A stretch of 64,000 nt of DNA, from contig OY735201.1 of the NCBI GenBank assembly GCA_963457665.1, forward strand, positions 32,614,823-32,678,822, in the 5' to 3' direction. This DNA is from Thysanoteuthis rhombus (Eukaryota; Mollusca; Cephalopoda; Oegopsida; Thysanoteuthidae). Numbering within the stretch: position 1 is the first letter of the stretch; every line of letters begins with the position of its first letter. Positions 47,584 through 60,700 of the stretch are shown piece after piece. The notes beneath the pieces were generated by a model. The model worked only from the letters and a program-made list of their open reading frames with translations. It was not told the DNA's origin and ran no database searches. The position numbers and the translations under genes are program-made.

Positions 47584-50500
47584 TTATTCTGGTTGAGTAT
47601 GATGGTTCACAGACTCGAGTTCACCATAGGAAACAACTGAAGGGTCAATGTCAACATGACCGGATGACACAGATGGCTGTTGAGCTAGACTGAGTAGTAT
47701 AGCAGCACCTTCAAAAGAGTCTTCTTTCTCTCTTGTTTGATGTACAGGAGTGCACAGCTGGGATTTATCTACAGTGTGGGTGTTTACCACATTCTCACCA
47801 ATAGGTTTAGCTATTGCTTGAGTACCTGCCATATTGACAGGATAGAATATGGAATGCTTTGTTTGGAGGTTATTTGCATCCATGAATACCATAGTAGTTC
47901 CTGACTTGGTATTGGAGCTCAATATTGATTGATGCTTCTTCAAGTATATATCATTCAAATTTGAAGAGCTTACTTGCTGTTTAGCTGTGCCAATGTCTTT
48001 ATTTACCATTGTAGAAGGTGAAGTGAAGAGAAATGCTTTATTATGAACATTAGTCGCAGCAACTTTGTGGGTTTGTGCAGTGGATAAAGCACTTTCTAAA
48101 ATGGGCTCCTGTGTGCTAGATGCTAGCACATGGTTCTCTAAATTGGTAATAACTTTTGGGGAATACTGCTGATGAAGTTCGGTTCCTGTTGGCAGAATTC
48201 CCTGAGCAGGGACGGCATAGGTCATCTGGCTGGGTACATCAATAGTTGATTGTGCCGAAGTTGTAGTGCTGAGTGATGAATCAGATAATAAAATTGTTCC
48301 AGCAGAAGAAGATGGTTTAATGGTTTTTAATAAGTCAGAGTAAGGTGTAGAAATTGTCTGAATTTGAGAAGAACCAACTAAAGGAGGATTCGGTGACTGG
48401 ACAAGCATGACCTGGTTTTGAGTTGCTACCGGTGGTGATGGCGTCAGTATTTTTAGAACGCCATTCTCCAAAGTGACTGGAATTCCTTGTGGTGTAACTA
48501 ACTGACCCCCAATACTATACAAAACTAATTGAGGAACTCCTACGTTTGAAGTGTTTGTCTGGCCAATGTTGAGAACGTTGTTAGAAAGTATCGTAGTTTG
48601 AGCTTGGCTAACAGCTGCTGGCTTTTGTGGTACCAAAGTTTGTAATTTTGTATGATGAATATTAGGAGGTGGGGACAATTTTTGCTGTAGGAGGCTATGT
48701 TTATTTTTGACAGATGATTGCACTGCCTGGCCTAGAACTTTGACCTGTGAAAAATTAGTTTGCATATTCTGGGGAGAGAGTTTTGTTTTAATCTTTGACA
48801 CATCTGTTACAGCTGTGGTAGAAGGTATAACAGAGACTGGTTGGGATGATGTTGATTTCAATGTTAAAATGCCATCAGTATCTTTTGATGAAGGTGCAGA
48901 GGTAGCAACTAAAATACTGTTAGTAGAAACTATTCCTTGAGAAATCATATGTTGTGGAGTAATTGATGAAGTTGGATGACTAGAGCTGCTAAGGAAGGAA
49001 ACATTCTGATGTAGTTGAGTTGGCTGGGCAGGAGGAGTTGAAGTAATGCTGGCTATAGGTGCCATAGCTACAGATGTCTCATCTGTCTTTGATAATAATG
49101 CAGAAACAGGTGGTGGAATTGAAACAGTTCTGGCTTTGTTGGATGTCGGTAATGCAGAATATTGAGTAATACACTGTGTTGTATTAGTAGCAATTTGTGG
49201 ACTTATTACAGATGATATAAGCTTTGTTTGTACTAAAGGAGATACCATTGAAACGGGACTGCTACTAGGCGCAGAAGGAGTGAGATGTTTTGTTTCTATT
49301 GTATTCAAAGTGAAATTTGTAGACACAGCACTCTGGTCTGATAATCCAGTGGTAATCAGATTGTTACAAGAACTAGCATCAGTTGCAACACCTGATAAAT
49401 TATTGCTATTTAGTTGTAAATTGCTTGAACTCGACTGGAGTGGAGCAGTATTGTCATTTTTCAATTTAATGCTAGCACCAGTATTTGAGAGAATAGTTTT
49501 AAAAGTTTTCAGATGTTCTTTTCCTTTGATAGCAATATTGGTAGAAGTCTTAGTAGTGACATTACTGGTTTGAATGACAGCTGGGCTAGCATTATTAACA
49601 CTGCACTGCACATCAGGTTTGATATTTGTTACTGTTAAATGATTATTTAATGAAGAATGCAAAAGTTGAGTGATATTTCCCGTGCTAGGTACAGGAGCTG
49701 TAGAGTGAGCTAAAATTATATTGCCATTCTTTGATTGTAAGAGCTGGCCTTGAATAGTGGTAATATTATTTAAGCCGGTACTATTTCCTTGAGATGGTAT
49801 TATTTGAAGAGTTTGTCCCGAAAGTCCTTGGATTTGCTGAACTGTCGATACCTTTTTTAGAAGATCTTTTGAATTGTATTGGTCTTGAACTGGGATGACG
49901 CCGATTGGCTTTTTCTGTTGTTGCAAGTTTTGGTCTTTAGGACTCAAGAGAAGAATGTTTTGGTTGTTGGTTTTTTGCATGGTTAATGGAATTCCAGAAG
50001 CAGCAATCTGCAATCCTAGAGGAGGTGTTGATAAAGATTTAGATGAAATCACGCTCTGCACAGTAGTAGTTTGAGTTTTAGACCCACTTGGATTCACTGT
50101 AGTCAGAATATGTTGTGGCAGTGATCCAAGTTGCTTTAGCTCATTTTGCACTATTTTTCTCGTTGGAGGAATATTGACTTGCCCTGTTGCTTTAGGTACG
50201 TTAATGACTATATTTGATGAAGGCTCACTTGCCAAAGTGGTTGTAGTCATCAAGTTCTGAGGTACTACTTTCAGGATAACATTTTTAGAACCGGGAATAG
50301 ATGTTCCAGATTGTAAAAAGGCCACCGAGCGTCCCGTTGGTTGTTTAAGAGACATCAGAGCAGGTTGAGTCAACAGTGTGGGTTGCGGAATATTGACTCT
50401 CAAATTGCTTCCTGGTGATTGTAAAGATTGTAAGATATTTGCTTGGTTTGGCGCAAGAACATTACCCTTTGTGCTTTCAACTGTAGACATCAAAGTAGGT

Positions 50501-52350
50501 GTCATTGTGATAGGAGTTTTGCTACTTTGAATAGTTTGAGTGATGCTTTTATTAGGTTGAATTGAAGGAAGCATGATTGGTGATGCAATTTTCAAATTGG
50601 CACCCGGCTGATCAGTTTTGACATCTGGAAACTGCGATTGGACTGTATTTAGCAGGCATGTATTTTTAGCAACATGAGCAGAATCATTAACTGAAGAAGA
50701 TAATGTTGGGTGCAGTTCAATAATGGCATTATTGATTATAGAGCTTGTATTACTAACAGATACTGGTTGGTTAATCGGAAGGGTGAGTCCATTGGTAAAT
50801 TGTACATTCTCTGAACTATCATCCGTAGTCTTCTTCGAAACTCTGCTCTCGAGAAGACTTTTCACAGTGACATTACATGCATATTTACCTGGTGATTTGG
50901 CCAGATTATTTTTTGAAACCAATGAAAGCTGAGAATCAACAGCTTGATTTTGCATAACAGGTTCCACAGCCTGAATCAGGGAGGTAGGCTTATTGTCAAG
51001 TGAATCAACCTTGCAGAAAGAAACAGATGATGGAACAGTAGCATTCACTGAACTAGGAGATGGAGTTGATGGAATGATTGCTCCGGTATTTTGTACTGTT
51101 TGTGAAGACAGTCCAGTTTTGATAGGTAAGCTAGTGGTCAATTTGGATCCAGTCCCAAGAATCTGTGAAGTTACACCATGTTTAGAGATAACATAAACAG
51201 GCCCTTGCTGCGGTTTTGTTGGAGTTTTGGTTTGGTTTTTACAGATCTTTGGGGAAGACGCTGCGACTAACGCTGATGGATCAGAAGAACGTAGTAAAAC
51301 TTGAAATTGCTGAGGCAAAACTGTATGTATATTTGAATTCTGGAATACTGGTTTAGTTCCAGCATTAGTGCCAGCAGATGTTATCACAGTAGATGGTGTA
51401 GTGAATGTCCCAGAAGGATTGGGAATAGATGAAATCAATATAGTACTTTTCTTAGATTTTTCTTCTTGATCAGAAAGAGAGCTTGGTGAAACCATATTGT
51501 TAGGACGATTGATTGCTGCAGAAGATAATACGATAGTTCTCCTTCCCTTGCTGTCCACATCACTTTCTGAAGAACTTGATTTGGTAACAGTGGCGTTCCT
51601 TAGAAGTTGCTGAATTAGTTGCGGAGTTAAATTGGAAAGTTGAGTATAATATTGAATCTTCCCTCCAGTTCCTGCCTGCCCGGATACTGATTGCTGAGTT
51701 AAAAGTTTTGGTGAAAGGTTAATTGTAGTAGCAACACTAGTAGTTTTTGACTGCTTCATGATATTTGCTGTAGTTGTCAATACTGACTGATTAGTAACTG
51801 TGCTCTGTGAGTGCAAAACTCCTTTCGAAGAGATCATTTTTATCTCAGTTTGTGCCGCAGCATCAAGTGCACTCTGTCCGTTTGACAACAACTGATGGAT
51901 AACAGGATATGATGTTTGCTTCAGATTTGCAGATTTCGCCTCAGCTGTACAAGTAGATATTGGATTACCATTTGCTGTGCTTGTACTTTGCTGGTTCGAA
52001 GTTGACTTTTCTACACTATTCCTTTTACTTTTCGAAGGGTGAACCCTTTTATTTACAGTAGTACTAATATTCTCTTCTATTTTGGGTGATTTTCTTTTCT
52101 TTGTATTTAGCTCATTTTCAATATTATTAGGAATGATTCTACGTTTGCGCAATCTTCCTCGTGAACTCACATCAGGGAATTCATCTTCATATGGTGTGAC
52201 AGATGTTACAGGAGTCAAAGAAGATTTAGATCTATCAGGTGTGGATCTAGTTTTGACAGAACATCTGACACTTCTCCTTCCTGTGCCTGAGTCAGCCTTG
52301 TGGCCTGAATCAGCATTTCTGTTTTCACTCATAAAGTTTGTTTGATTGTT
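47584..52350 (-). CDS. DDT/WHIM gene last exon, 1,588-residue Ser/Thr/Gln-rich tail
   Basis: One uninterrupted frame to TAA at 47584-47586, entered at acceptor tatctttctag. The first residues NNQTNF precede an internal Met that is not a start. A basic stretch (SSRGRLRKRRIIPNN) is followed by a very long Ser/Thr/Gln/Asn/Pro-rich region without globular domains, like activation regions of co-regulators. Islands that look constrained include VLYSIGGQLVTPQGIPVTLE and, near the end, SFEGAAILLSLAQQPS. The absence of stops over 4.7 kb in AT-rich DNA shows selection for coding. Confidence 0.88.
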   Translation of the reverse strand, partial: NNQTNFMSENRNADSGHKADSGTGRRSVRCSVKTRSTPDRSKSSLTPVTSVTPYEDEFPDVSSRGRLRKRRIIPNNIENELNTKKRKSPKIEENISTTVNKRVHPSKSKRNSVEKSTSNQQSTSTANGNPISTCTAEAKSANLKQTSYPVIHQLLSNGQSALDAAAQTEIKMISSKGVLHSQSTVTNQSVLTTTANIMKQSKTTSVATTINLSPKLLTQQSVSGQAGTGGKIQYYTQLSNLTPQLIQQLLRNATVTKSSSSESDVDSKGRRTIVLSSAAINRPNNMVSPSSLSDQEEKSKKSTILISSIPNPSGTFTTPSTVITSAGTNAGTKPVFQNSNIHTVLPQQFQVLLRSSDPSALVAASSPKICKNQTKTPTKPQQGPVYVISKHGVTSQILGTGSKLTTSLPIKTGLSSQTVQNTGAIIPSTPSPSSVNATVPSSVSFCKVDSLDNKPTSLIQAVEPVMQNQAVDSQLSLVSKNNLAKSPGKYACNVTVKSLLESRVSKKTTDDSSENVQFTNGLTLPINQPVSVSNTSSIINNAIIELHPTLSSSVNDSAHVAKNTCLLNTVQSQFPDVKTDQPGANLKIASPIMLPSIQPNKSITQTIQSSKTPITMTPTLMSTVESTKGNVLAPNQANILQSLQSPGSNLRVNIPQPTLLTQPALMSLKQPTGRSVAFLQSGTSIPGSKNVILKVVPQNLMTTTTLASEPSSNIVINVPKATGQVNIPPTRKIVQNELKQLGSLPQHILTTVNPSGSKTQTTTVQSVISSKSLSTPPLGLQIAASGIPLTMQKTNNQNILLLSPKDQNLQQQKKPIGVIPVQDQYNSKDLLKKVSTVQQIQGLSGQTLQIIPSQGNSTGLNNITTIQGQLLQSKNGNIILAHSTAPVPSTGNITQLLHSSLNNHLTVTNIKPDVQCSVNNASPAVIQTSNVTTKTSTNIAIKGKEHLKTFKTILSNTGASIKLKNDNTAPLQSSSSNLQLNSNNLSGVATDASSCNNLITTGLSDQSAVSTNFTLNTIETKHLTPSAPSSSPVSMVSPLVQTKLISSVISPQIATNTTQCITQYSALPTSNKARTVSIPPPVSALLSKTDETSVAMAPIASITSTPPAQPTQLHQNVSFLSSSSHPTSSITPQHMISQGIVSTNSILVATSAPSSKDTDGILTLKSTSSQPVSVIPSTTAVTDVSKIKTKLSPQNMQTNFSQVKVLGQAVQSSVKNKHSLLQQKLSPPPNIHHTKLQTLVPQKPAAVSQAQTTILSNNVLNIGQTNTSNVGVPQLVLYSIGGQLVTPQGIPVTLENGVLKILTPSPPVATQNQVMLVQSPNPPLVGSSQIQTISTPYSDLLKTIKPSSSAGTILLSDSSLSTTTSAQSTIDVPSQMTYAVPAQGILPTGTELHQQYSPKVITNLENHVLASSTQEPILESALSTAQTHKVAATNVHNKAFLFTSPSTMVNKDIGTAKQQVSSSNLNDIYLKKHQSILSSNTKSGTTMVFMDANNLQTKHSIFYPVNMAGTQAIAKPIGENVVNTHTVDKSQLCTPVHQTREKEDSFEGAAILLSLAQQPSVSSGHVDIDPSVVSYGELESVNHHTQPE

Positions 52351-54713
52351 CTAGAAAGATAAAAATAGATAATAATTCATTGGATTATATAGACAAGAAA
52401 GAAAAAAATTTGTGAAGATATTTCTTTAGCACTGGAGAGCAGTTATCAAAGTATGCATTATCAAAGTCATTAAAAGCCAACTTTGTGAATGAAAATCTGA
52501 TATCAAGTTATAAAACAATGATCTATTAACATTTAAATCATTTATAAGGTTTGCAAGCAAAAAACAATATAGGAAATGCTTATCTGCTTCAAAATCAAAA
52601 TTATCAAATTTATGTTCAACTTTTCAATAATTGACTCAGAATTCAGAATTTGAAATTACATAGACTGCGAAATTTAATCTTTTTCAAACAACACATTTAC
52701 AAACTGGTTTACAAAAAGGGATAGCTTACAAAACAAATTAGAAATGAAATGAAAAAATGTCTATATAAACATCAAGAAAAAAAAAATATTACAAAGCAAT
52801 TTCTTACTCTTGTTCTCAATTCTTTTCGTGGTGTTTCTTCCCTATAAGATTCTTGTTCCCTTTTCATTTTTCTCCTCGCTTTCTGATTTGCTTGAATGAG
52901 CTTTGTTTCCCATGGTTCCAGCTCGTTAAGCAGATAAGTAAGCCGTGCTAGTAACTCAGTAACACATTTCTTGCGAGCTGGCTGCTTGGTCTAAAGAAAC
53001 AAAAAACATCTGTGACAGATGTTGTAAAATAATATCAACTATTTTCACATTAAGTTCATTAAGAGCTTTAATAAGAATGATAATGTGGAACTTTAAAGAA
53101 TCAGTTTGACTTGTGACTGCACAAATTGAAAAAAAAAAAACAAACAAAAACAGCTGATCCCAAAGAATTTTGTACACGGTTTTTTGGACAATGAAAACCA
53201 TTTTAGATAACCTGAAATCCCAATAGCTGGATCTATAATTCAAGTGTTTGAAGCAAAATTTGTGAAGCAAATGATAAATTCTTTTTTTTTTTTTTTTCGA
53301 ATTCTCAAAGATAGCAAGCCTCGTTTTGATCTAAGATAGTAACCTGATGCTGTTCTAGCTATGAGGATTACATATATTCACAGGTTCTGCTGATTTTCTA
53401 AAAATGTAAGGGAATTATGTCATAAGAGAAAGAAAGAAAAAGAAAAAAGAAAAAGAGAAAGAAAAAGAAAAAGAGAAAGAAAAAAAAGAAAAAGAAAAAG
53501 AAAGAAAAAAAAGAAAAAGAGAAAGAAAAAAAAAGAAAGAAAAAAAAACGAAAAAGAAAAAAAAAGGGGGGGGGACTAGCATTTGATGTCAGATTACAGC
53601 AGACATTTTGGAATTTGGAGAAAGGATGATTGCTCCTGAATTAACTAATTGAACCTAACAGATAATCAGGAATTACAAAGCTAATGTGAGCTTTTAGATT
53701 GAAACAGAGGTTTATTCTGATAGGTTGAGGAATTTTCTATGTATTCACACCAGTAAAAGATCATAAAGGAAGGAACCATTATTAAGGTGGAATGGCCAGG
53801 GAAAACAGTTTTGATGAGTCTGAGATCAGATCTATGCCGCTCGATAAAGAACTAATGACAGATGAAGCTTCGTATTTTTGTTTTAAGACATAAAATACAG
53901 TGCATGTTATCTCAAACTAAACAAAATAACCATCAAACTGCCTTCTAATTTCTACAAATCAGTAATTGTATTACTGAAGATTGTTTTATGACTTTTTGTA
54001 TTCAATAATACGTAACCAATGAAAATTCATTGATCCTGGTGATTACTGTGATGAACCAAGTGTGTATATGTATAAAAATCTGATTCAACTAAAACCTAGG
54101 GCACCACAAACACTTTGTAATTAAGACAAAATTATTCAGAATTAAAATACAGACAAAAAATTGAATCAGAACAGGCTTCGCGAAAACTTACTTTAGGTTT
54201 CCGTCCTTTAGTATTGGTAGTAGGATGTGACTCATTTTCAAACTGAGCTACCAATTCCCTCAAGTCTTGAACGCTATCCACAATCAACTCAAAATTTCCA
54301 ACTTCAGGTTCCTGGATAAAAATCAAAGTCAACTTAAAACTCCTACTAAAATAAAAGTAAGTTTTACATTTGTTCAGTCATTAGAGATGAAAAAAACAAA
54401 CAATAAAAATTATACAAGCATGTATTACATAATAATGAAAAATTCAGTGTAATTCAAGCATTTAATACATAATGAACAATTGCTGCTTAGGAAAATTTCA
54501 GTCAGCATATACTTATTAAGAGAGAAAAACACAATGAAGAACATAATAAACTTCCAGAGGACCAGACAATAGCAATAATGAGTTTTGCACACTCTGTGAT
54601 GGTCAAACTCACAAGTTAGTGATCTATGAGATTAGCTTGTGATGAGAAGTATCCAACGTACATATATAACATAAAACTAAAAGATTTCTAAATGCAAACA
54701 CACCTATATATAA

Positions 54714-54744
<31 letters not shown>

Positions 54745-57700
54745 CACACACACTCTCTCAAATACCATGTATATCTATATAGATTTAATTCAGTTGGTTC
54801 CAATTTTTTGCATTCATCCACCATCGTGCTTCAATCAATCACATTAAAAATTGCTCCTTTCACATTCAATATCAATAAATTTGGTTCACTTGGAAAGTAG
54901 AATAAACATTCTGTACACAGACATGATTGTTTTCAATTAGTCAGCTATCTAGAAACTGCAACATTTCATACTTAAATTTGTTTATAACCAAATAATTTAA
55001 TTTGTTCATAGAAATAAACGAACAGCACAAGAATTTGATCAAAGCTACTTAGTCAAGTTTGTATTCAGCACCTGGTATATCTGAGTTTGCATTAAAATTA
55101 GATTTATTGCTGAGAAAAAAATGGGTACATTATTAAATTAGAAATGTTTTTCATTCATGAAATGGAATAATAAAATTTCAATTAAGAAATTCAATTCTTA
55201 ACTTGGCCAAAGAGAATCACCTCATTGATAAAGAATACACATATACATAAATGAGTAAGTAATCATTCAGACAAGTTAGGCTTAGAGAGAGATGTTTAAA
55301 ATACATTTTGTCGATATTTTATAATCATTTTGATTTCCTCATTAAATCACCTTGCCAGTAATTACACTCAAAATAGAAAAAAATCCCCAAATTATAGGAA
55401 ATTCTACAAAAAAATTTACAGACGAAAAAAAAAAAAAATAAATAAAATGTATACTTGCCAAAAATTTACCTGTAAACCTTTTTTTTAAAAAAATATTTGC
55501 ACTATCACTTACCAATTCAACATCTGTTTCCTCTTTTTCTGCTTTGCACATCGACATATCTTTTGTATCGTCTGTGAGACTATTTTCTTCAACTGAAGTA
55601 GATTCAAGATGGCTACCTGTGGTTTTTGTTTTCAATCCTTTGGAATTTCTAGCAGGGCTACTCAAAGATTTTAGTTCTTTTTCATCCGTTGTTGCTTCTG
55701 AGGGAGACATTTTACTTTCTTTTTTCAAATCCACAAACTTAGTCTTGGGTGATCCTGCTGACTGCTCTACATCTGTTGTTTCAAGCTTTAAAGTGTCCTT
55801 TGTTTTCATGTCTATGTCATCTTTGCTCTCAATACAAGTACAAGTGACTCCATCTCGGCCCTCATTACTGTCAGAAGATTCAGATGGAATCTCTTGCTTT
55901 ATTCCATTGCTCAGTTTGTTGTCTATCAATACATTGTTCTTGTGCTTGCATCCATCATTATTTTGCCTGTCACTACAGGACATTTCAGGAGATGGTTTTT
56001 CAGATTTAAGTTCAGAGTCTTTTAATCTCGGGTGTAATTTACAAGCAGGTGAGTTTTTGGGCTTGCTTACAAAATCGTCAGTACAATCCTGTGTTTTTTT
56101 ATTAGCAGATTTATGTTTTTTTAAGATCTTCAAAAATTTACTTTGTGTAAGGTAGGTTGGTAGCCTAAAAGTGCCATTTCTTTTAGACCTTCGTTCACTT
56201 GGTGTATCCCAGGATTCAAAGGTATTGCTCTGAGAATAATATTTCTTTTTTCTACCTCTTTTCTTTTTTACTTTCTGTAATGGCTCAATGTAATCAGCAT
56301 CATTGTTCTCTTCATAATCATCATCTTCACCACTAGTGGCTATTGTTGGTGGTAAAATAGTTTTAATTTTCTGTCAAAAAGAAGAGAAAAAAACAATCAA
56401 GCAACTCAAAAATATAAAAATCAAGGGAGCAATTTGTAATTAGATAAATATTCAAATGTTCAATTAACTTTATAAATAAATATATTTAGGTACGTGCTGT
56501 ATCAAAGTTAAAGAAACATTTTCAACATGAGAAACAGAAGTTATATTTACCTGTCTCAGTCTACTTGGTCGGACTGAAGGAGGGGATATTACTTCAGAAG
56601 TAACCTGAGATTTTGTGCTGTATTTCTTCTTCACAGGAGTGAAGTTGTGAACGATTTCCTAAATCAAGCATAAAGAAAAATTTAATAGACGAAAAGAAAA
56701 AAAAAAAGTGAAAAGAGAGAGAAAGAATATTACTGAAAGGTCTGCAGGTTTTATAGAAAGGTGCTTTACCATTTTTTGTTTCACAGGTGGTTCTTCTTCA
56801 GAATCAGAATCCTCATCTTCATTTTCCATAAATGGATCAGGAAAGGGCTTATGTCGATAGACCCTCAAGTCTGCTCCACAGAACTGAGGAAAATGAATAT
56901 AGACATTGCCTTCAGCATCATTACCCAAGATATATTCCCTTTGTTCTTCAGGTGGTTGTAATTCAATTGCTTCACGCAATGATTCCTGGAGCTCCTGAGA
57001 GAGAAAAATTGAGTAACAAATATTGAATCGGTATACATAATGGTTCAAGATCATCTTCATAAAACTTCAAAATCATAGAATGTATATGATAAACTGAGAA
57101 ACTCACCAAAACATGATCACAAACACATTTCATTATCCAGACTTTTCTGTAAAATCCCAATTCATGATATTTCTTTCCTTTAAGTGGATTCTTTTTCCCT
57201 AGAATTGATAAAATGTACCAATGAGATTAAAAAAAAAAAAAAAAAAAAAATCAAGGTTGTGACAACATTCTTTTCCCCTCACCAACACATTTAGCCAAAT
57301 TATGATCTGGTATTTGAGTTACGTAGTACTATAAGCATTTATAGTGTTGTTTTAATATTTTCCCTTGAATGAATGCGTCAGGTTTGAAAAAAAAAATTGT
57401 AGATAATATTCATTCCTTCAGCTTAAAAATTAATTATCAGAAGGTACATTTACACTATATTCACTGAAACAAATTCCAGTATTAATTACTGAATGACTAG
57501 TTCTGACATGAGAATATTAAATGACTGAATCATATCAGGTCACATGAGAGTACAGATAAAATTAGTACTCTGCATTCACAAAACAAATTTTTAGCTTAGA
57601 ATAAGCATAAAGAGGCAGTCAGATCAAATACAATAATCTCAAATTGCAATGGCAACTTGAGCTATAACAGACAATAGGTAATTCTCTTCCTAAGATATCC

Positions 57701-60700
57701 CGCCTCTTTTCTCATTTTTTTCTGCAATGATTTATATAATTGCTATGAGACAAATACTCTTTTAAAACTGTTTTTACCGTTTCACTTTTTATGTAACTCA
57801 AAAGTATATAAACATTGTTTAAAGAACTTTTATGAATGACTATGTGTTTAATGTTAGCAATTTTAGGCAATTATCAGCTTTAATTGGGGTTATTATTCCA
57901 GCACAGCAATTAATGGGGATGTGGTATCTATGCAATACATCTAACACATACACACATAAACATGAAGGTATTTGAAACTGAATTCATAGCCACAGCACTA
58001 TGATCAAAATAAAAACAAAGTAATACTATCACTGAAATGTCAGACATATTTGTTGTACAGCAAATGGGAGAATCTAATTACTATGCCAGTAATAAAAAAA
58101 AAAAATGTAAGAACTTTTATACATAAAACTTCAATTAATCACTGTCAGAATTTTAACAAAAACGACTTCTCTTGAATCGTATATAGTTTACCTTCATTTG
58201 ATACATAAGAATTTTGCTTTCATATGCATGTAAACTTTACTTCAACTTTTTAAATCAAAGCCTGGAGTCCATTCAAAAGGTAATTTTTTTATGAGCTTTT
58301 CTTTTCATAGTTCTTTCAACTCTTGAATTCATGAATTGCTTGAAACTACTCCCTAGCTCAGTAAATCTTTAATGAACAGAAAAGCATACTAATGAAAGCA
58401 ATAAAAACTATAATCATAAATACAAAATGCGCATGATTTTTGAATATATACAATGCATCATTAATATTTTCTCAAAACTATTCTCATCAAATAATATTTA
58501 ATCAAATGTACTTACCCATAACATCAAAGGCAAATGGATCAAGACCTAATTTATCCGCTGTCTTCAAAAGAGAAAAAAAAAAGTGAATTATATATACAGT
58601 TATGAAGTTAGAAACTGGGCTTTTTTTTCTTATATATATATACAAACATACTTTATTTTTGTTACACTCTATGCAAAATGATTTTATAGCTTTGAGATAA
58701 AGCTGGCAATACTAATGAAAATTTAGGATAGTGATCATATAAAGACAAAAAAAAAAAAAATTGCTATCAAGAAAATAAGGTCTAATTATCATTCTCTTCA
58801 ATTTATTGTAAATACTGGTAACATTCAAGCATTTAAAAGAAGATATTTAAACCAATAATAAGGTAAGAGTTGCTAAAAATGCATTTTTGTATATTTTTTT
58901 ATGTTCATAACAAAAAGAGAAAGAAAAATATAAAGATTTAATTTACATCAAATCAAAATATACAAGTTCAATTCATATATTGCTATTCTTAGTCAAACAT
59001 TCAAAATTAAATGAAACAATTTCAAAATTACCTTATTTACATCCCCTCCAAATGATTCAAGAACATCATACCAATTTTTCACCTTCAATTGTAATTTCTC
59101 CTCCCAAACTTTGTAAGGCATTCGATGGCGATGATTGAAGAGTCTAGAAAACATACATTTTTTTTCATCATTTAATAACAAGAATACCAGGTAAAAAATT
59201 TGTAAACTCTGTAATAATCATATGCGATAATCATCTAACACACAAACCTTCAAGTACATATTCAGGGTTAGTTTACAAAAACTGCCAAAAGTTTTTCAGT
59301 CACAAGTCATTATATCTTTTGTAAAAATGGATCTTAAGAATATATTGTTTGCACTTTACCTCTTATATTCATGAATCACTGATAACTGCTCATAAATGAC
59401 ATTGGAGCTCTACGAATAGCATAAAAACCACAGAACTCTTTATGTGAATTGAAGAGTAAAAAAATATAGAAGACCATCTATAGTTCAAAGGGGAGTAACT
59501 TTATTTAAAAGTTATTCTACTTTAAATTTCAATTTTCAGTATGAATTAAAATGTTGAAAATTAAATAATTGTACCAGAATGAATAACTTTTCCCCCCAAA
59601 GAATTTTATAAATCAAATCTTAGTGTTCAGCTTTCTTTATAAGGGTTTCACATACGCCATATTTTTTGATAATTTACTTTTGCCATATTTCTGTATTAAC
59701 TTTTGGAGATGTTTAGAATAATAACCTCAGATTTGATCCATCTAAAAAATTTCATATTTTTTAGGTTACATCAGATGACATCACATAGTATGTCAAAGTC
59801 TCAAAGAAAAGTCAACAGATTTTGTGGTGTAATTCAAAAATACGTATAACATTCTAATTGGTGAAAAGGTTAATCAAGTGAAATTTTGATTAAATCATAA
59901 CTACCCTTTTTTTAGTTATCTGACCTTTAGCCTGCCATCAGGACACATATGGTACATCCTCTTAGCTAAGCTTCTATATATGTTTTAAAAAATTAGATGA
60001 ATTATCAACTTTTGTTTTCACAAGAAAAAGAGTGCTGACAGCATAATATGTAGTAGGTAACACTCTCTCATGAAAACAAGCTGTCGACATGTTAATAGAT
60101 AAAAAGCATGAACCTCGTGAAATATTGACATTATTACTACAAAAAAATGGCAACAGAGAAGAAAGTTTACATAAATAATTTAAGTATAGAAATAATATAT
60201 GTGCACTATATATATATGTTTGAGTTTGAAAACTTGCCTCATGTGAAAAAAAACACAAGCCATTCTACTATAGATAATATCTCTGATTTTATACAGTTTA
60301 TTGCATGTTTTGGAGCCAATCCTTCCTCCCTCTACACACAAATATGAAAATCATGATGTCTATACATGAAAGTTGTGTGCGTTTAGGAACATGCCGCACT
60401 GCTCCTCAAAGTGATTATTGGTATCCAAGTCATGTTTTTTCCTTCTCATACAGTTTCCATTGAATATTTTCCATTTTTGAAATTATTTTTCATTTACTAT
60501 ACTACATACAAAATCTTTGTTCATTTTTCTTTCATTTTATATTTACTTTTAAGGTTCTTGTGCGAATACATTTGGAATTATGAGGATAAGAAAACAGTAG
60601 ACATGAATTTTTATATCAGGTCAAAAAAATTGAGCCAAAAAAACTTTTGTTTGAGATAAAATAACGATTTTGTTTACTTTCCCTCAAGACTTCCGACATA

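Noticed and set aside
52333..52333. Met at 52332 as the start of a separate 1,582-residue gene
   Set aside because: The frame continues upstream for six codons to a good acceptor and joins in phase to exon 52808-52990.
48707..52345. Several + strand open frames of 67-97 codons
   Set aside because: All are antisense shadows of the 1,588-residue last exon.
55544..56155. 203-codon open frame on the + strand
   Set aside because: It lies opposite the coding exon 55513-56370, whose minus-strand frame has splice sites and phase support; the + frame is a shadow.
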